A DNA stretch of 42,800 bases, from positions 1-42,800 of the forward strand of contig FIZJ01000019.1 in NCBI GenBank assembly GCA_900019385.1, written 5' to 3'. The DNA is from an uncultured Clostridia bacterium (GTDB lineage Bacteria; Bacillota; Limnochordia; Darwinibacteriales; DTU012). The notes under the pieces were generated by a model, which was not told where the DNA came from, did no database searches, and saw nothing but the letters and a program-made list of their open reading frames with translations. Below are positions 8,598-18,500 of the stretch, one piece after another (the first letter of the stretch is position 1; the number at the start of each line of letters is the position of its first letter). The translations under genes were made by a program, and so were the position numbers.

Positions 8598-11500
8598 TCA
8601 CTTGAACTGCCAGTAGTCAAAATTGAACAGGTTCTCCTTCACATCACCGGTGGCTTTGAACATGAAGAAGATGTTGTGAATGCCGGTAACCCTTTCCACT
8701 TCGCACCGGATCAGCCGCCAGTCCTGAGACCCACCGGTAACGGGGACATCAAGGATGCCGATGACAGGGCCGATGGTGCTGTCCAGGCGAATCTCAATCC
8801 GGCCGCCCACAGTCGCCGCCACGTTAGCCTCAAAGATGGTTGGCCCTTCGCTGCCGAAATTGGCTTGGGAGACAGCCACCCAATCGCCGTCATCAATACC
8901 GGTGACGTTCATGTTGATGCCGGCCACCATTGCGCCGGGCGCTGTACAGGGTTCAGTGGTGATGCCTTTCTGCCAGGCAATGGTTTCCGCCTCCACCCTT
9001 TGATACGGATTCAGGGGCTTCACCTGTTCAACGCCTTTCCAGTCGGCCTCAACCGGCTTGATCAAGCCATTGTCGTAGTACTCAAGCTTGTTCAGATGCG
9101 GCGAGCGATAGCCACGGCCTTCGCCGTACACAGCCCTGCTCACGGTTTGAGCATGGTAGATGATATACCACTGCCCTTCAAACTCAAAGACAGCCTGATG
9201 GTTGTTGCCTCCCACCCCGAAGAAGTGGCCGGGGTTCTTCAAGATGGTGCCCACATACTTGAACGGGCCCATTGGGTTGTCGCCGATCATGTAGCCGATT
9301 TCGCCGGCCGGCGGCGCGTCGGTACCCGACGGGCGCGGCCCGAAGTTGGTGCAGTAGGTGTAATAGTACATGCCGTTATACTTGTGCATGCCCGAGCTTT
9401 CGAACATGTACGGGGCATCGATGGTGAGGGCTGAACCTACAGTGCTGATCATGTTGTCCCCCAGTTGAATCACCCGGGCAGTACCCGGATTGGCGTAATG
9501 GGCCTGTGTCGGGTTGTTGCCGCCCGGAATGCCGCCGCCAATATAGAGATAGGCTTTGCCGTCATCGTCCACCAGCACGGCGGGGTCGAACAGCCAGACC
9601 ACACCGGCGATTCCAGGTGTGGAATGGGTCACCAGCGCCCGGCCCAAGGGATCGCGCCACGGCCCAATGGGCGTGTCGCCTTCCAGAACACCGATTCCAG
9701 CGCCGGTATTGGCGAAATAGAGGAAGAATTTGTCTTGGCCGTCGATGTTTTTATAGGCTGCCGCCGGCGCCCAGGACCCGGAAGCCCATTTGGCAATGCC
9801 GTTGGCACCTGCCACAGGAATGGCACCGTGATCAGTCCAGTTCACCAAGTCGTCGGAGGAGATGACATAGACTTTGTTGAGCATGCTGAAGTTGTTTTCC
9901 ACCAGCTTACCGTCTTTGTCAAAGACATAATCATCGCTGGAAAAGTAAGCGTAAACCCGGCCGTTGTAAACGATGGCATATGGGTCGGCGCCGAGTTTGT
10001 AGTCCCTCAGGGGGTTGTGGTAACCCGGCACCCTTACCTTGGCTCCCGAGTCCAACGGCTTGATATTGATAGAGGCGACTGCGTTGTTGACATTGTACAC
10101 CACTTCCCCGCCGTCGACTTTGATGTAGTCTGTGGTGACGGATGTGGATAGGGCCGCGGGCACAAAGTCGGCAACCTTGAGGATCAGGTTGGCGAACAAG
10201 TCGGAGCCGTTATGGGCAAAGGCGACCCGTTCCCCTTTGACTTCCAGCTTCAGCTGGCTGTCGGTGAAACTCCAGCTGCACTCACCGGCAACATTGGCCG
10301 TGTTGAACTGGACATCACCCACGGTGAAGTGACCGGGAATGGTAAAAGACGCGGTGATGGACTGATAGCTGCCTTCCGGCAGAGCCTCCATCATTACTGG
10401 GATCACCACCTCATAATTGGCGGCGCCGATCACTTCCCCGACCTCTCCCAACTTCATCTGCAGTACTACTGCTGATTCATTCTTACCTGTCATCTTATCA
10501 CCTACCCTGAAGTAATCGAAATCTACATAGCCACCCGTGCTGACAGTTGCGAAGTTAAACAGCGCGAAGCGATAACCCATGAAGTGAGGCATGGTATATG
10601 ACATCCGCAGTGTATTGCCGATGGGTTCCCAGCGGTATCCGTCCAGGCTGTAGTAGAAGTAGGCCAGGTCCCGCTGGTTCCGGAAATCACATTCCACTTT
10701 CAGGTAAACCCTGTTTTGAGCGAGGGGGACGCTGGCGGCCTCCACCGGTGTTCCGGAACTGGCATCGACCATCACGATGGACTTGTCTTTGCCAAACATC
10801 TTCACACCGACAAAGCCGTAGTTCTGCTGGAAAGCGGCCAACCCTGCGTAATCCCCATGCTTCATGTTGCTGACGTCCACAGCCACCACGGCTGAGCATT
10901 CAGGGCCAAAGGTGCGCTGTGTCAGCGTGTTCCTGGCATCAAGCAGGCTGGTGCTCAAACTGCCGGTTTTAAGCCGCAGATATCCAGGACGTTCCGTCAG
11001 CGACCAGTACCGGTTGTCCGGGTTGTGGTTCCACTGCCAGGCCAAAGACAGGTTGGAGCCGTTGTAATCGTTTTCCCCGTACACGACCTCTTCCTCAGGT
11101 GTGACGTCCAGGACAGAGATCTCATCAACGTAAAACGGGAACAAATCCCGCTCGGGATGCTGATCTGCCGTCCACGATGTCTCAATGAAGATGCGCGGCT
11201 CTTTCAGCTCCAAGTCTTCAGGTATCTGATAGACGCCTTCCACGACACCCCAGCGGCCTTTGGTGATGGTCCCGGATCCCATGATCTTGATGGTCTGCCA
11301 GTCACCGTCCTGGAAGCAGATGTTGAACTCCCGGCTGGCCGGTGCGGCCGGCGCATCATAGTAAACCATGGCGGAAACCTTGTAGGTCCTGCCGGGTGCC
11401 ATTTTGCCCGTGAGATACTGCTGGGCGCCTGCGCCTGTGCCGGAACGGCCGTCGATGTAGACACTGCTTGAGCCGCTGTAAACCACAGCGGTGCTGATGG

Positions 11501-13112
11501 ACAGATCAGCGCTGTCATGAACCGTCCAGCCGGTCAAGCCTTGCTCAAAGCCGCCGTTTACCAGCAGCTCCGGTACCGTTGTGTCGATGACGGACACCTC
11601 ATCGACATAGAAGTCGAACAGATCCTTTTCCGGATCCGGCCGCGGTGCCCAGGCTGAACCAATCACGATGATCGGCTCATCCAAAACGGCTGTGTCTGGG
11701 ACCTTGAAAACCCCCTGCAGCTCACCCCACTGGCCGCGGCCGGTCACACCGGATCCGACAATCTTGACACTCTGGCCTTCGCCCCCTTGGAAGTAGATGG
11801 AGAAACCCTTGACTTGGGGAGCGGTTTCCGCGTCATAGCGCACTTTGGCCGTGAACAAATAGGTCCTGCCGGGAACCAGTTTTCCCGTCAAGTCCTGCAC
11901 AGCCCCGGAATTGGCCGCTGTCCGGTTGGTGACCAACAGGCTGTTGGCACCGCTGTGGACAACATCCTGGGCTAAATCGATCTCGGCGCCAAGATATCCG
12001 GCCCACCCTGCAAGGCCGCCTTCAAAGCCACCGTTGACGATTATCTCCTTGCCCAATCCTTCCAGGGGTTTTGCCGGTGCAGTGGTCACCCGCGACGAGA
12101 TGGACGTATGGTAGGCACCAAGCTTCTGGGACCTCTGGTTGAATTCGTCGGACGCAACGATGACGCTGGTGAAATCGAGGGGAATGCCTGTATCCTTGGG
12201 CACCCTGCCGTTGACGCCCAAAACAGGCCACCCATCTTCCCAGGTTACCGGGACAAGGTAAGGGATCCGCCCCACTGAGCCCCGATCACCGAACAAAAGG
12301 GCATACCATTGGCCATCCGGCGTGTCAATCAAGCCGCCTTGGGCAATACCGGCATCCATAAGGACAACTCGGCCTTCATAGGGCCCGGTGATCTTGTCGG
12401 AGCGGAAGCAGATCTGCGTCCGCATGCCCCCGGCCGGCCAGGTGATGAGGAAAATGTAGTACATCCCGTTGATCTTGTGGATGTGGGCTCCTTCCGCAGC
12501 CAGAATCACGTTGGGGCTGGCCACGGCGCTGGCGTTGGGAATGATCACCTGGTTAATCCCGCCCCTTTTCACTGCACTGGCGTCTTCCGTCAGCTCCAAA
12601 AGGCGGATGTCGCCGCCGCCGTGGACGAGGTAGACCCGCCCGTCATCATCAAAGAGCAGGGACATGTCATGGGTGAACTCCAGCACGGAGCGTTCCCACG
12701 GCCCGTTCTCAATGTCTTTCGTTTTGAAGATGAATGTCCGGCCTTCGGTCTGAGAACTGAAGGCCACATAGAAAACACCGTCGTGGTAAGCCAGGCTGCT
12801 GGCCCACGAACCTCGGCCGTATTCGTTCTTGCCGTTGCTCAGAGTTTGGGCATCGCTGGTGCCCAAAATATCATAAACATAATTGACAATTTCCCAGTCC
12901 ACCAGGTTGGCCGATTTCATGATGGGAACACCTGGGTTCATGTGCATGGTGGTACTGGTCATGTAATAGGTGTCCCCCACCCGGATCACGCTGGGATCGG
13001 GGACATCGGCCCAGATAATCGGGTTCTCCGCCGTGACAACACTGCCGTCAGTCGCCTGGGCTGGGCATCCCAACACCAGACCGAGAATCAGCACCAGCAC
13101 AACCTTGCGCAT
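8598..13112 (-). CDS. Secreted double GH43 enzyme, GH43-[CBM-CBM]-beta-sandwich-cohesin-like-GH43-CBM6
   Basis: 1504 residues, the longest protein here. A leader (MRKVVLVLILGLVLGC) ends either at AQA or at a borderline lipobox VLGC. The first GH43 domain (about 28-320) has Asp39 (VPDPSV), Asp149 (HDMSLLF) and Glu207 (AEGAHIHK) and looks like a beta-xylosidase-type GH43. Two CBM4/9-type modules follow (about 356-510 and 512-670, each starting VNGGFE). Then comes the beta-sandwich that normally directly follows such GH43 domains (about 675-872, WQWNHNPDN). Next is a domain with cohesin-like features (about 880-1020). A second GH43 domain (about 1030-1365, Asp1043 in GADPYAIVYNG) resembles the lipoprotein GH43 at 250-1821, and a CBM6 closes the protein (about 1370-1504). 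It probably removes xylose and arabinose from polymeric xylan in one molecule. The RBS is AGGGGGAG. Confidence 0.87.
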   Translation of the reverse strand: MRKVVLVLILGLVLGCPAQATDGSVVTAENPIIWADVPDPSVIRVGDTYYMTSTTMHMNPGVPIMKSANLVDWEIVNYVYDILGTSDAQTLSNGKNEYGRGSWASSLAYHDGVFYVAFSSQTEGRTFIFKTKDIENGPWERSVLEFTHDMSLLFDDDGRVYLVHGGGDIRLLELTEDASAVKRGGINQVIIPNASAVASPNVILAAEGAHIHKINGMYYIFLITWPAGGMRTQICFRSDKITGPYEGRVVLMDAGIAQGGLIDTPDGQWYALLFGDRGSVGRIPYLVPVTWEDGWPVLGVNGRVPKDTGIPLDFTSVIVASDEFNQRSQKLGAYHTSISSRVTTAPAKPLEGLGKEIIVNGGFEGGLAGWAGYLGAEIDLAQDVVHSGANSLLVTNRTAANSGAVQDLTGKLVPGRTYLFTAKVRYDAETAPQVKGFSIYFQGGEGQSVKIVGSGVTGRGQWGELQGVFKVPDTAVLDEPIIVIGSAWAPRPDPEKDLFDFYVDEVSVIDTTVPELLVNGGFEQGLTGWTVHDSADLSISTAVVYSGSSSVYIDGRSGTGAGAQQYLTGKMAPGRTYKVSAMVYYDAPAAPASREFNICFQDGDWQTIKIMGSGTITKGRWGVVEGVYQIPEDLELKEPRIFIETSWTADQHPERDLFPFYVDEISVLDVTPEEEVVYGENDYNGSNLSLAWQWNHNPDNRYWSLTERPGYLRLKTGSLSTSLLDARNTLTQRTFGPECSAVVAVDVSNMKHGDYAGLAAFQQNYGFVGVKMFGKDKSIVMVDASSGTPVEAASVPLAQNRVYLKVECDFRNQRDLAYFYYSLDGYRWEPIGNTLRMSYTMPHFMGYRFALFNFATVSTGGYVDFDYFRVGDKMTGKNESAVVLQMKLGEVGEVIGAANYEVVIPVMMEALPEGSYQSITASFTIPGHFTVGDVQFNTANVAGECSWSFTDSQLKLEVKGERVAFAHNGSDLFANLILKVADFVPAALSTSVTTDYIKVDGGEVVYNVNNAVASINIKPLDSGAKVRVPGYHNPLRDYKLGADPYAIVYNGRVYAYFSSDDYVFDKDGKLVENNFSMLNKVYVISSDDLVNWTDHGAIPVAGANGIAKWASGSWAPAAAYKNIDGQDKFFLYFANTGAGIGVLEGDTPIGPWRDPLGRALVTHSTPGIAGVVWLFDPAVLVDDDGKAYLYIGGGIPGGNNPTQAHYANPGTARVIQLGDNMISTVGSALTIDAPYMFESSGMHKYNGMYYYTYCTNFGPRPSGTDAPPAGEIGYMIGDNPMGPFKYVGTILKNPGHFFGVGGNNHQAVFEFEGQWYIIYHAQTVSRAVYGEGRGYRSPHLNKLEYYDNGLIKPVEADWKGVEQVKPLNPYQRVEAETIAWQKGITTEPCTAPGAMVAGINMNVTGIDDGDWVAVSQANFGSEGPTIFEANVAATVGGRIEIRLDSTIGPVIGILDVPVTGGSQDWRLIRCEVERVTGIHNIFFMFKATGDVKENLFNFDYWQFK

Positions 13113-13167
13113 TCAATCTCCCCCTGTTTGCTTAGTTTTTCGCCTGTTCCCCTGCCAACTGGGCACT

Positions 13168-15504
13168 CTACTCCACTGGCAAGCCGTAGAGCTCTAGTTC
13201 ATAAACCACCGCCTGCTGATTAACCGCCAAAGATGTGGGCTTCGTGATCAAAATCCGCGCATACCTGGCCACCACCGGCTCTATCGCCCGATCTGTCCTG
13301 TTGGCTAGGTTGCCTTCCACCACATCCACATCGCGCCAATTGATCTGATCGTCGCTCACCTGCAGGCGGAAATCCGCTGTGTTGAATGGACCGTCGCTTA
13401 AACCTGTGCCTACTCCGCCGCCGCCGCGGTGAACCACAGCCCACCGCACCAACAGATGCGGTTTCTGCAGATCCACACTCAGCCAATAAGGCGGCTCTTC
13501 GCTTGCAGTCCAGCTGGTCAGCAGGTCTCCATCCACACTCCGCGCCGCCCGATCACCGCGGTGACTGGCAAACGCAGGCTTGCCCAGAGCCACATTTTCG
13601 ATTCTGGCTGCCTTGACCACAACCCGCTCGCCGAGTCCGGCAGCATCCAGGCTGAAGGTCTTACCGCCGATGTACAGTGTGGGAGCTCCGGCCTGATCCC
13701 ATAATTCCAGGATCAGCCCATCGCCTAGCCAGGCCCGCTTCAGGTCCTGAAAGTCAAAGCGGGACTCTAGTTCCGTCCGGGTATACTCACCGGGAAGCAG
13801 ATTGGCAATCGTCTGTCCTTTGCTGTCCATCAGCTTGAAGGCGCCCTTATACTCCGCCTTGGTGATGTACCACGGCTGATCCGGCCGAATCAAAGCATAA
13901 TACGCCGGTTTCGCCGCCAGCTGCTTGTCGAACAAGAGCGCCGCATCGCCCCTGCCCTGAATGGGAAAGTCATCCAGCCAGCTGTCGTGGTCCCCGGTTC
14001 CCCAGAGCACAACCATATCCAGATTGCCTTTTTCCGCCTGCCGCTTGAACACCTCGAAGATCTCGGCGTAGCACTGAGCCTGCAGTTCCAAGAGCTCCAA
14101 GGTTATCTCTTTTTTCGGCTCCATCCAGCGGTACACCGAAATGTCCATCTCGGTGACTTCCACCATGAAGTTGGGGTTATACTGCTTCAATGAGGCAAAG
14201 AGCTCGATCGTCTCTTCGATCTGCTGTGCCGTCGGCCCATAGATGCTGATGTGCATCTGCAGCCCGACTCCGTCGATGGGAACGCCCTTTTCCAGCAGAC
14301 GCTTCACCAGATTGTACATCCCGTCCCGCTTGGCACCGCCCGATTCAAGGCCGTAGTCGTTGATAATCAGGCGGGCGTCAGGGTCCGCTTCCCGGGCGAA
14401 TTTGAACGCAAGCTCTATGTAGTCGCTGTCAAACCCATCGCCGTCCACGTCGCCGATGATTCCCTTCCATTTTGAACCATCCGCTTCGCCCCGCAGGTTG
14501 CCCGCGTCATTTAAAACCTCGTTCACCACGTCCCAGGAATGGATCTTCCCACGGTACCTGCCGAGAACTGTCTTGATGTGGTTCTCCAGCCGGGCAATCA
14601 GCTGCTCACTCGTGGCTGGTTTGCTCGGATTCGTTGGGTCCACAAAGAACCAGTTGGGCACCTGGCTGTGCCAGACCAGTGTGTGCCCCCTGAGCAGCAT
14701 GTTGTGGTCTTCGGCGAACTTCACAAACAGATCCGCGTCCCGCCAGTTGAAGCGGCCTTCCTGCGGCTGCAGCGCATCGGGCTTCATGGAGTTCCCCGCC
14801 ACCAGCACACCATAGTGATAGCTGATCAAACCCGAGTAGACGTCCTGCTCGTTTAGGAACCTCGGGCTGGTCGCCGCGCCCAAATGGAAGTAGTCCTTGA
14901 ACACATCTTTCAGCGCAGGAATATCCTTTTCAAACGACCTGGGGTATTCAGCCGCCAGCGGTTTATCCCCGACAATCATGAAGTCATCGATATAATAAGA
15001 AGAGGTGCTGTCGCCGATTTCCACATACAGCCAGGCTGTACTCACCGCTTGAGCATCGAAAGTGTACGGCTCGCTTTCGATCAAAACCCATTCTTCGCTG
15101 CTCAAGGGCACATCAGCCGAAAGCCAATTGTAATTAGTGCCGCCGGCCCTAAGATTTTCGCCCATGACGAAATGCCCGCCGATTGTCTCTTCCACTGGTG
15201 CCGCCAGGCGCACCCAGATCGAGAACTTGTATGTCCCGCCATCGGCCAAAAGATCATGAACATCAAGGGCCGCCGAATGCCACCCATCACTTCTTCCCGT
15301 CATCTTCAAAGCTTTTGGCGCGGTTCGCACCGGATCCAAAGTGACATCAAGGGTGCCGGAGCCAAAAGCCCGCCATCCGGCCAACCCTTCGGCAAAATCC
15401 ACCACAATCGTGACCTCTGGCTCTGGCTCCTGGGCATGAGCCGAGCCGGCCAGGCCTACCAACACAATCAATAAGAGCAAAGCTAACCATCTGCGCTTGA
15501 ACAC
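13168..15504 (-). CDS. Secreted modular endo-1,4-beta-xylanase: CBM22-like, GH10, F5/8 type C
   Basis: 778 residues from a GTG start with GGGAGG upstream. The signal peptide ends in AHA before QEPEPE. Residues about 30-180 form a CBM22-like beta-sandwich (YYIDDFMIVGD at its end). The GH10 barrel spans about 195-540: HTLVWHSQVP is the substrate-binding loop, Glu329 in VVNEVLND is the acid/base and Glu452 in VEVTEMDISVY the nucleophile. The last 145 residues (NVALGKPAFASHRGDRAA onward) form a discoidin/F5/8-type domain, a carbohydrate-binding fold. The barrel contains a DVDGDGFDSD loop that looks like a calcium site. The enzyme should be the main extracellular endoxylanase, making xylo-oligosaccharides for the importer. 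Its cytosolic counterpart is at 26821-27819. Confidence 0.92.
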   Translation of the reverse strand: MFKRRWLALLLLIVLVGLAGSAHAQEPEPEVTIVVDFAEGLAGWRAFGSGTLDVTLDPVRTAPKALKMTGRSDGWHSAALDVHDLLADGGTYKFSIWVRLAAPVEETIGGHFVMGENLRAGGTNYNWLSADVPLSSEEWVLIESEPYTFDAQAVSTAWLYVEIGDSTSSYYIDDFMIVGDKPLAAEYPRSFEKDIPALKDVFKDYFHLGAATSPRFLNEQDVYSGLISYHYGVLVAGNSMKPDALQPQEGRFNWRDADLFVKFAEDHNMLLRGHTLVWHSQVPNWFFVDPTNPSKPATSEQLIARLENHIKTVLGRYRGKIHSWDVVNEVLNDAGNLRGEADGSKWKGIIGDVDGDGFDSDYIELAFKFAREADPDARLIINDYGLESGGAKRDGMYNLVKRLLEKGVPIDGVGLQMHISIYGPTAQQIEETIELFASLKQYNPNFMVEVTEMDISVYRWMEPKKEITLELLELQAQCYAEIFEVFKRQAEKGNLDMVVLWGTGDHDSWLDDFPIQGRGDAALLFDKQLAAKPAYYALIRPDQPWYITKAEYKGAFKLMDSKGQTIANLLPGEYTRTELESRFDFQDLKRAWLGDGLILELWDQAGAPTLYIGGKTFSLDAAGLGERVVVKAARIENVALGKPAFASHRGDRAARSVDGDLLTSWTASEEPPYWLSVDLQKPHLLVRWAVVHRGGGGVGTGLSDGPFNTADFRLQVSDDQINWRDVDVVEGNLANRTDRAIEPVVARYARILITKPTSLAVNQQAVVYELELYGLPVE

Positions 15505-15576
15505 TGCTTCCGTCCTCCCATTCGGATGATCGCCGCGGGCTGCGACGTATAGTACGCGTCATTGTTAAAGATTCTG

Positions 15577-18500
15577 TCACCGAGTCAAACCAATCACACT
15601 CAATTCAGGGCTGTTTTCCTTCGCTTCTCTGCTGGTGAAGCGCACCATCCCCACATAATGGCTGGTGCTGCACTCAATCCGGATGGTGATCTCTGTGGCT
15701 CCCTGCTCCACGTGCTGCTTCACCATCTGGGTCACGTTGAACTCATACCAGACACCAGGGGTATTGGTGACATTGCGGCTGGCGATGAATGCACCGCCTG
15801 CAGTGGATGCGTTCTCCCAGGACAAATCCCACTCGGACCATTCCAGCCCTGTCACATCAAAGAGGGAGATGACCCGGTTTTCCAGCTCGTCAGCCCATTC
15901 GGCATAAAGCCTTAAGACCGCCCGCTCCACAGAAGCCAGGCCGCTGACATCAAACTTGATGAAAGCCACCCTGGTCATGCCTTCGTTCTCCCTGTCCAGC
16001 TTGACCTCCAGGTTCTCCCGGCTGCCGAAGAGGGAGCCCCGGTAAGCGCCGCCCCGGACAAAAGCGTCCGCTGTCGGCTTGAGAATCCGGTGGTTGGGAT
16101 CGATGATGATCGAACCTTTGAACTTTTCCAGCCCTTCGGCCAAAGCGGTGTATGCGGCTGCCCGCTCCTCGATGCCGGCCGTTTCATTCCGGAGCACCGC
16201 GTCGGCCGCCCGGATCCAATCCAAAAGCTCCAGCCTCGCCGCCATGGGGTATTCGCCGTGGCCGGTGCCGGTTTTGACACTGTCCAGGAAAGACCTGGTT
16301 TCGGCCAGCAGGCCCTCCAGTTCCGCATAGCCTTCTTTAAACACTATGCCGTCCCTGAACTCGGCAATAGCCTGCTTGATTTCGGCCAAGGCCGCCATGC
16401 GCCGGGTAAAGCCCGCATATTGGTCGCCTAAAACCGAACGGGCACGCAGCAGTGCTTCCCGCAAGCTATCGTGGTTTTCCCGGCTGGTCTGCCCGTGGTT
16501 GGCACCCACGGGTGTGTGGGCCAGCAGGTAATGGCCGTAATCATACGCTTGCAAAAGCTGCAGGTATCCGTCTTTGTCGAGTTCTTGCCCGTGGATCTTG
16601 CCCACATACCAGCTCTCCGGCGGCCCCAGATAACTCGGCATGACCATGCCTGTGTCGATGACAATCTTCTGGAGCACCACACCGGGATCCACCAGCCAGA
16701 ACTTCAGCGTGTGCAGCCCCGCCTCCAGGCGGTGCCTGCTCGTGGTGATCCTGGCGTTTTCCATCACACCCCGGCTCCACAGCGGTGATGTATAGAAAGC
16801 ATCGTTTTCTTTCGGGAAGGTGTCGATAATCTGAATCGGCTGGTCATCGAAGGCAATCCCGTAGCACAACCCCCGCTGCCGGTTGATGTTGTTCGTCGGC
16901 GCCATATACACCGTCACCACCACGTTCCCTGGGGTGGCGAGGTACACATCGTACTCCAAGCACGGGGCTTCCGGCGGCGTCCAATACGGCCCATCAGCCG
17001 GAAAGACCTTCATCGAGGACAAAGTACGGCCGTAGTTGGGGATCCGCTGCCATTGATAGCCCTCAAACGGAATATTCCGGGTGTAATGCTCTGCTTCGAT
17101 GGAGACATAACCGCCGCTCTCGACAAACGTCATGGGCGGCAGCGCATCAAACACCGCCGACTCTGGGTTGTTGACATACACCATCACCTTCATCGTCTTG
17201 CCGGCTCCGGCAGCCATCACCGATCCTGTGATCCAGTCTCCCTTGGGAGCCAGCTCCCAGTCGATCTCGATCCAAACCCGGCTCTGAAGGCCGACCACCT
17301 TGTCTTCCACGGCCACCTTGATCCACGGTTCCTCGGGAACCACCTCGATTGTGAACGGATCCGACTTCATGTTGAAGATCTCGATATAATGACGTTCTTT
17401 GCTTAGAACATTGAACTGCGGCAAAGTGGTGATCACCGCTCCATCCTGGGTATATGCGGTCCTGCTCCCCTCGACGGCAATCCCCATCTCCGCGCCAGGA
17501 TCCACCTTGATCCGCCGCACTTCCGGCATAATGTTGGCAGGTGGTGTTTCCCACCCTTTCTGCCCGATATGGGCGTTGGACATAATCCCCCGCCACTTGC
17601 CGCCGGCGAGCGCGTTGTTGTAATAAGCCGTGTCTGCCGCTTCGTCCGCGAAGACTTGCTCTGCCAAGTCCGCATAGAGATTGGCTGCAGCCCGGCCCTG
17701 CGCGGCGTAAAAGTTGTTCAGCCCGGCGTAGATGTTCACTTTGACCACGTTCTTGGCGCCCCGGGTTGGATAGAGCACCAGCTGGTAAAAGGCGTCTTTT
17801 TTGTGCTCCGGCATCAGCTCGTAAAGCTGCTCCGCCAGAAAGCTGATTTCCTCAAACTCGGCCAGCACCCGCTCCGCTTCTTTGTAATAAAGCAGGCTGT
17901 AAGTTTCCGGCTGAACATCCTCGGACTTCTTTCTGCCGGTAAACTTGCGGTAGGTGTCGGTAATTCTGGCGATTTCCGCCGCATATTCCGGGCCGAACTC
18001 TCGCTGGGCCCACTGCAGCGAAAACTGATCCAAGTTGTCCCTGTGCCACTTGTTCACGTCATAGGCAAGTTCCAAGAAAAACTCGATGGCGATCTCATGG
18101 GGTTTCAGATCCCCCACGTTGACGATCCAGATCTTGTCGACACCGTAATCATAAGCCATGCTCATCTGTTCCCAGATCTTGTGATTGGGCGTGGAGTTGA
18201 CCCAACGGTAAGACTTCGGCCCGCCGACATAATCGAAGTGGTAGTACATGCCGAAACCCCCGGGATGGTTCCGCTCCTCGCCCTGAGGCAGCATCCTGAT
18301 GTTGCCGAAATTATCGTTGGCCAAAAGGATGATCACATCATCGGGAACCTTGAGCCCATTTTCATACAGCTCCTGTACTTCTTTATACAAAGCCCACGCC
18401 TGGGGCACGGATGTGACATCAAGGCCGATAATCTCGGAGAGAATCTGCCGCTGATCGCCGATGATCTGCTCCATGATGGCGATCTGCTCTTCCAAGGTGC

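Noticed and set aside
8199-9434. Plus-strand open frame of 411 codons spanning two genes
   Set aside because: Runs antisense through the end of one gene and the start of another, no RBS, no domain.
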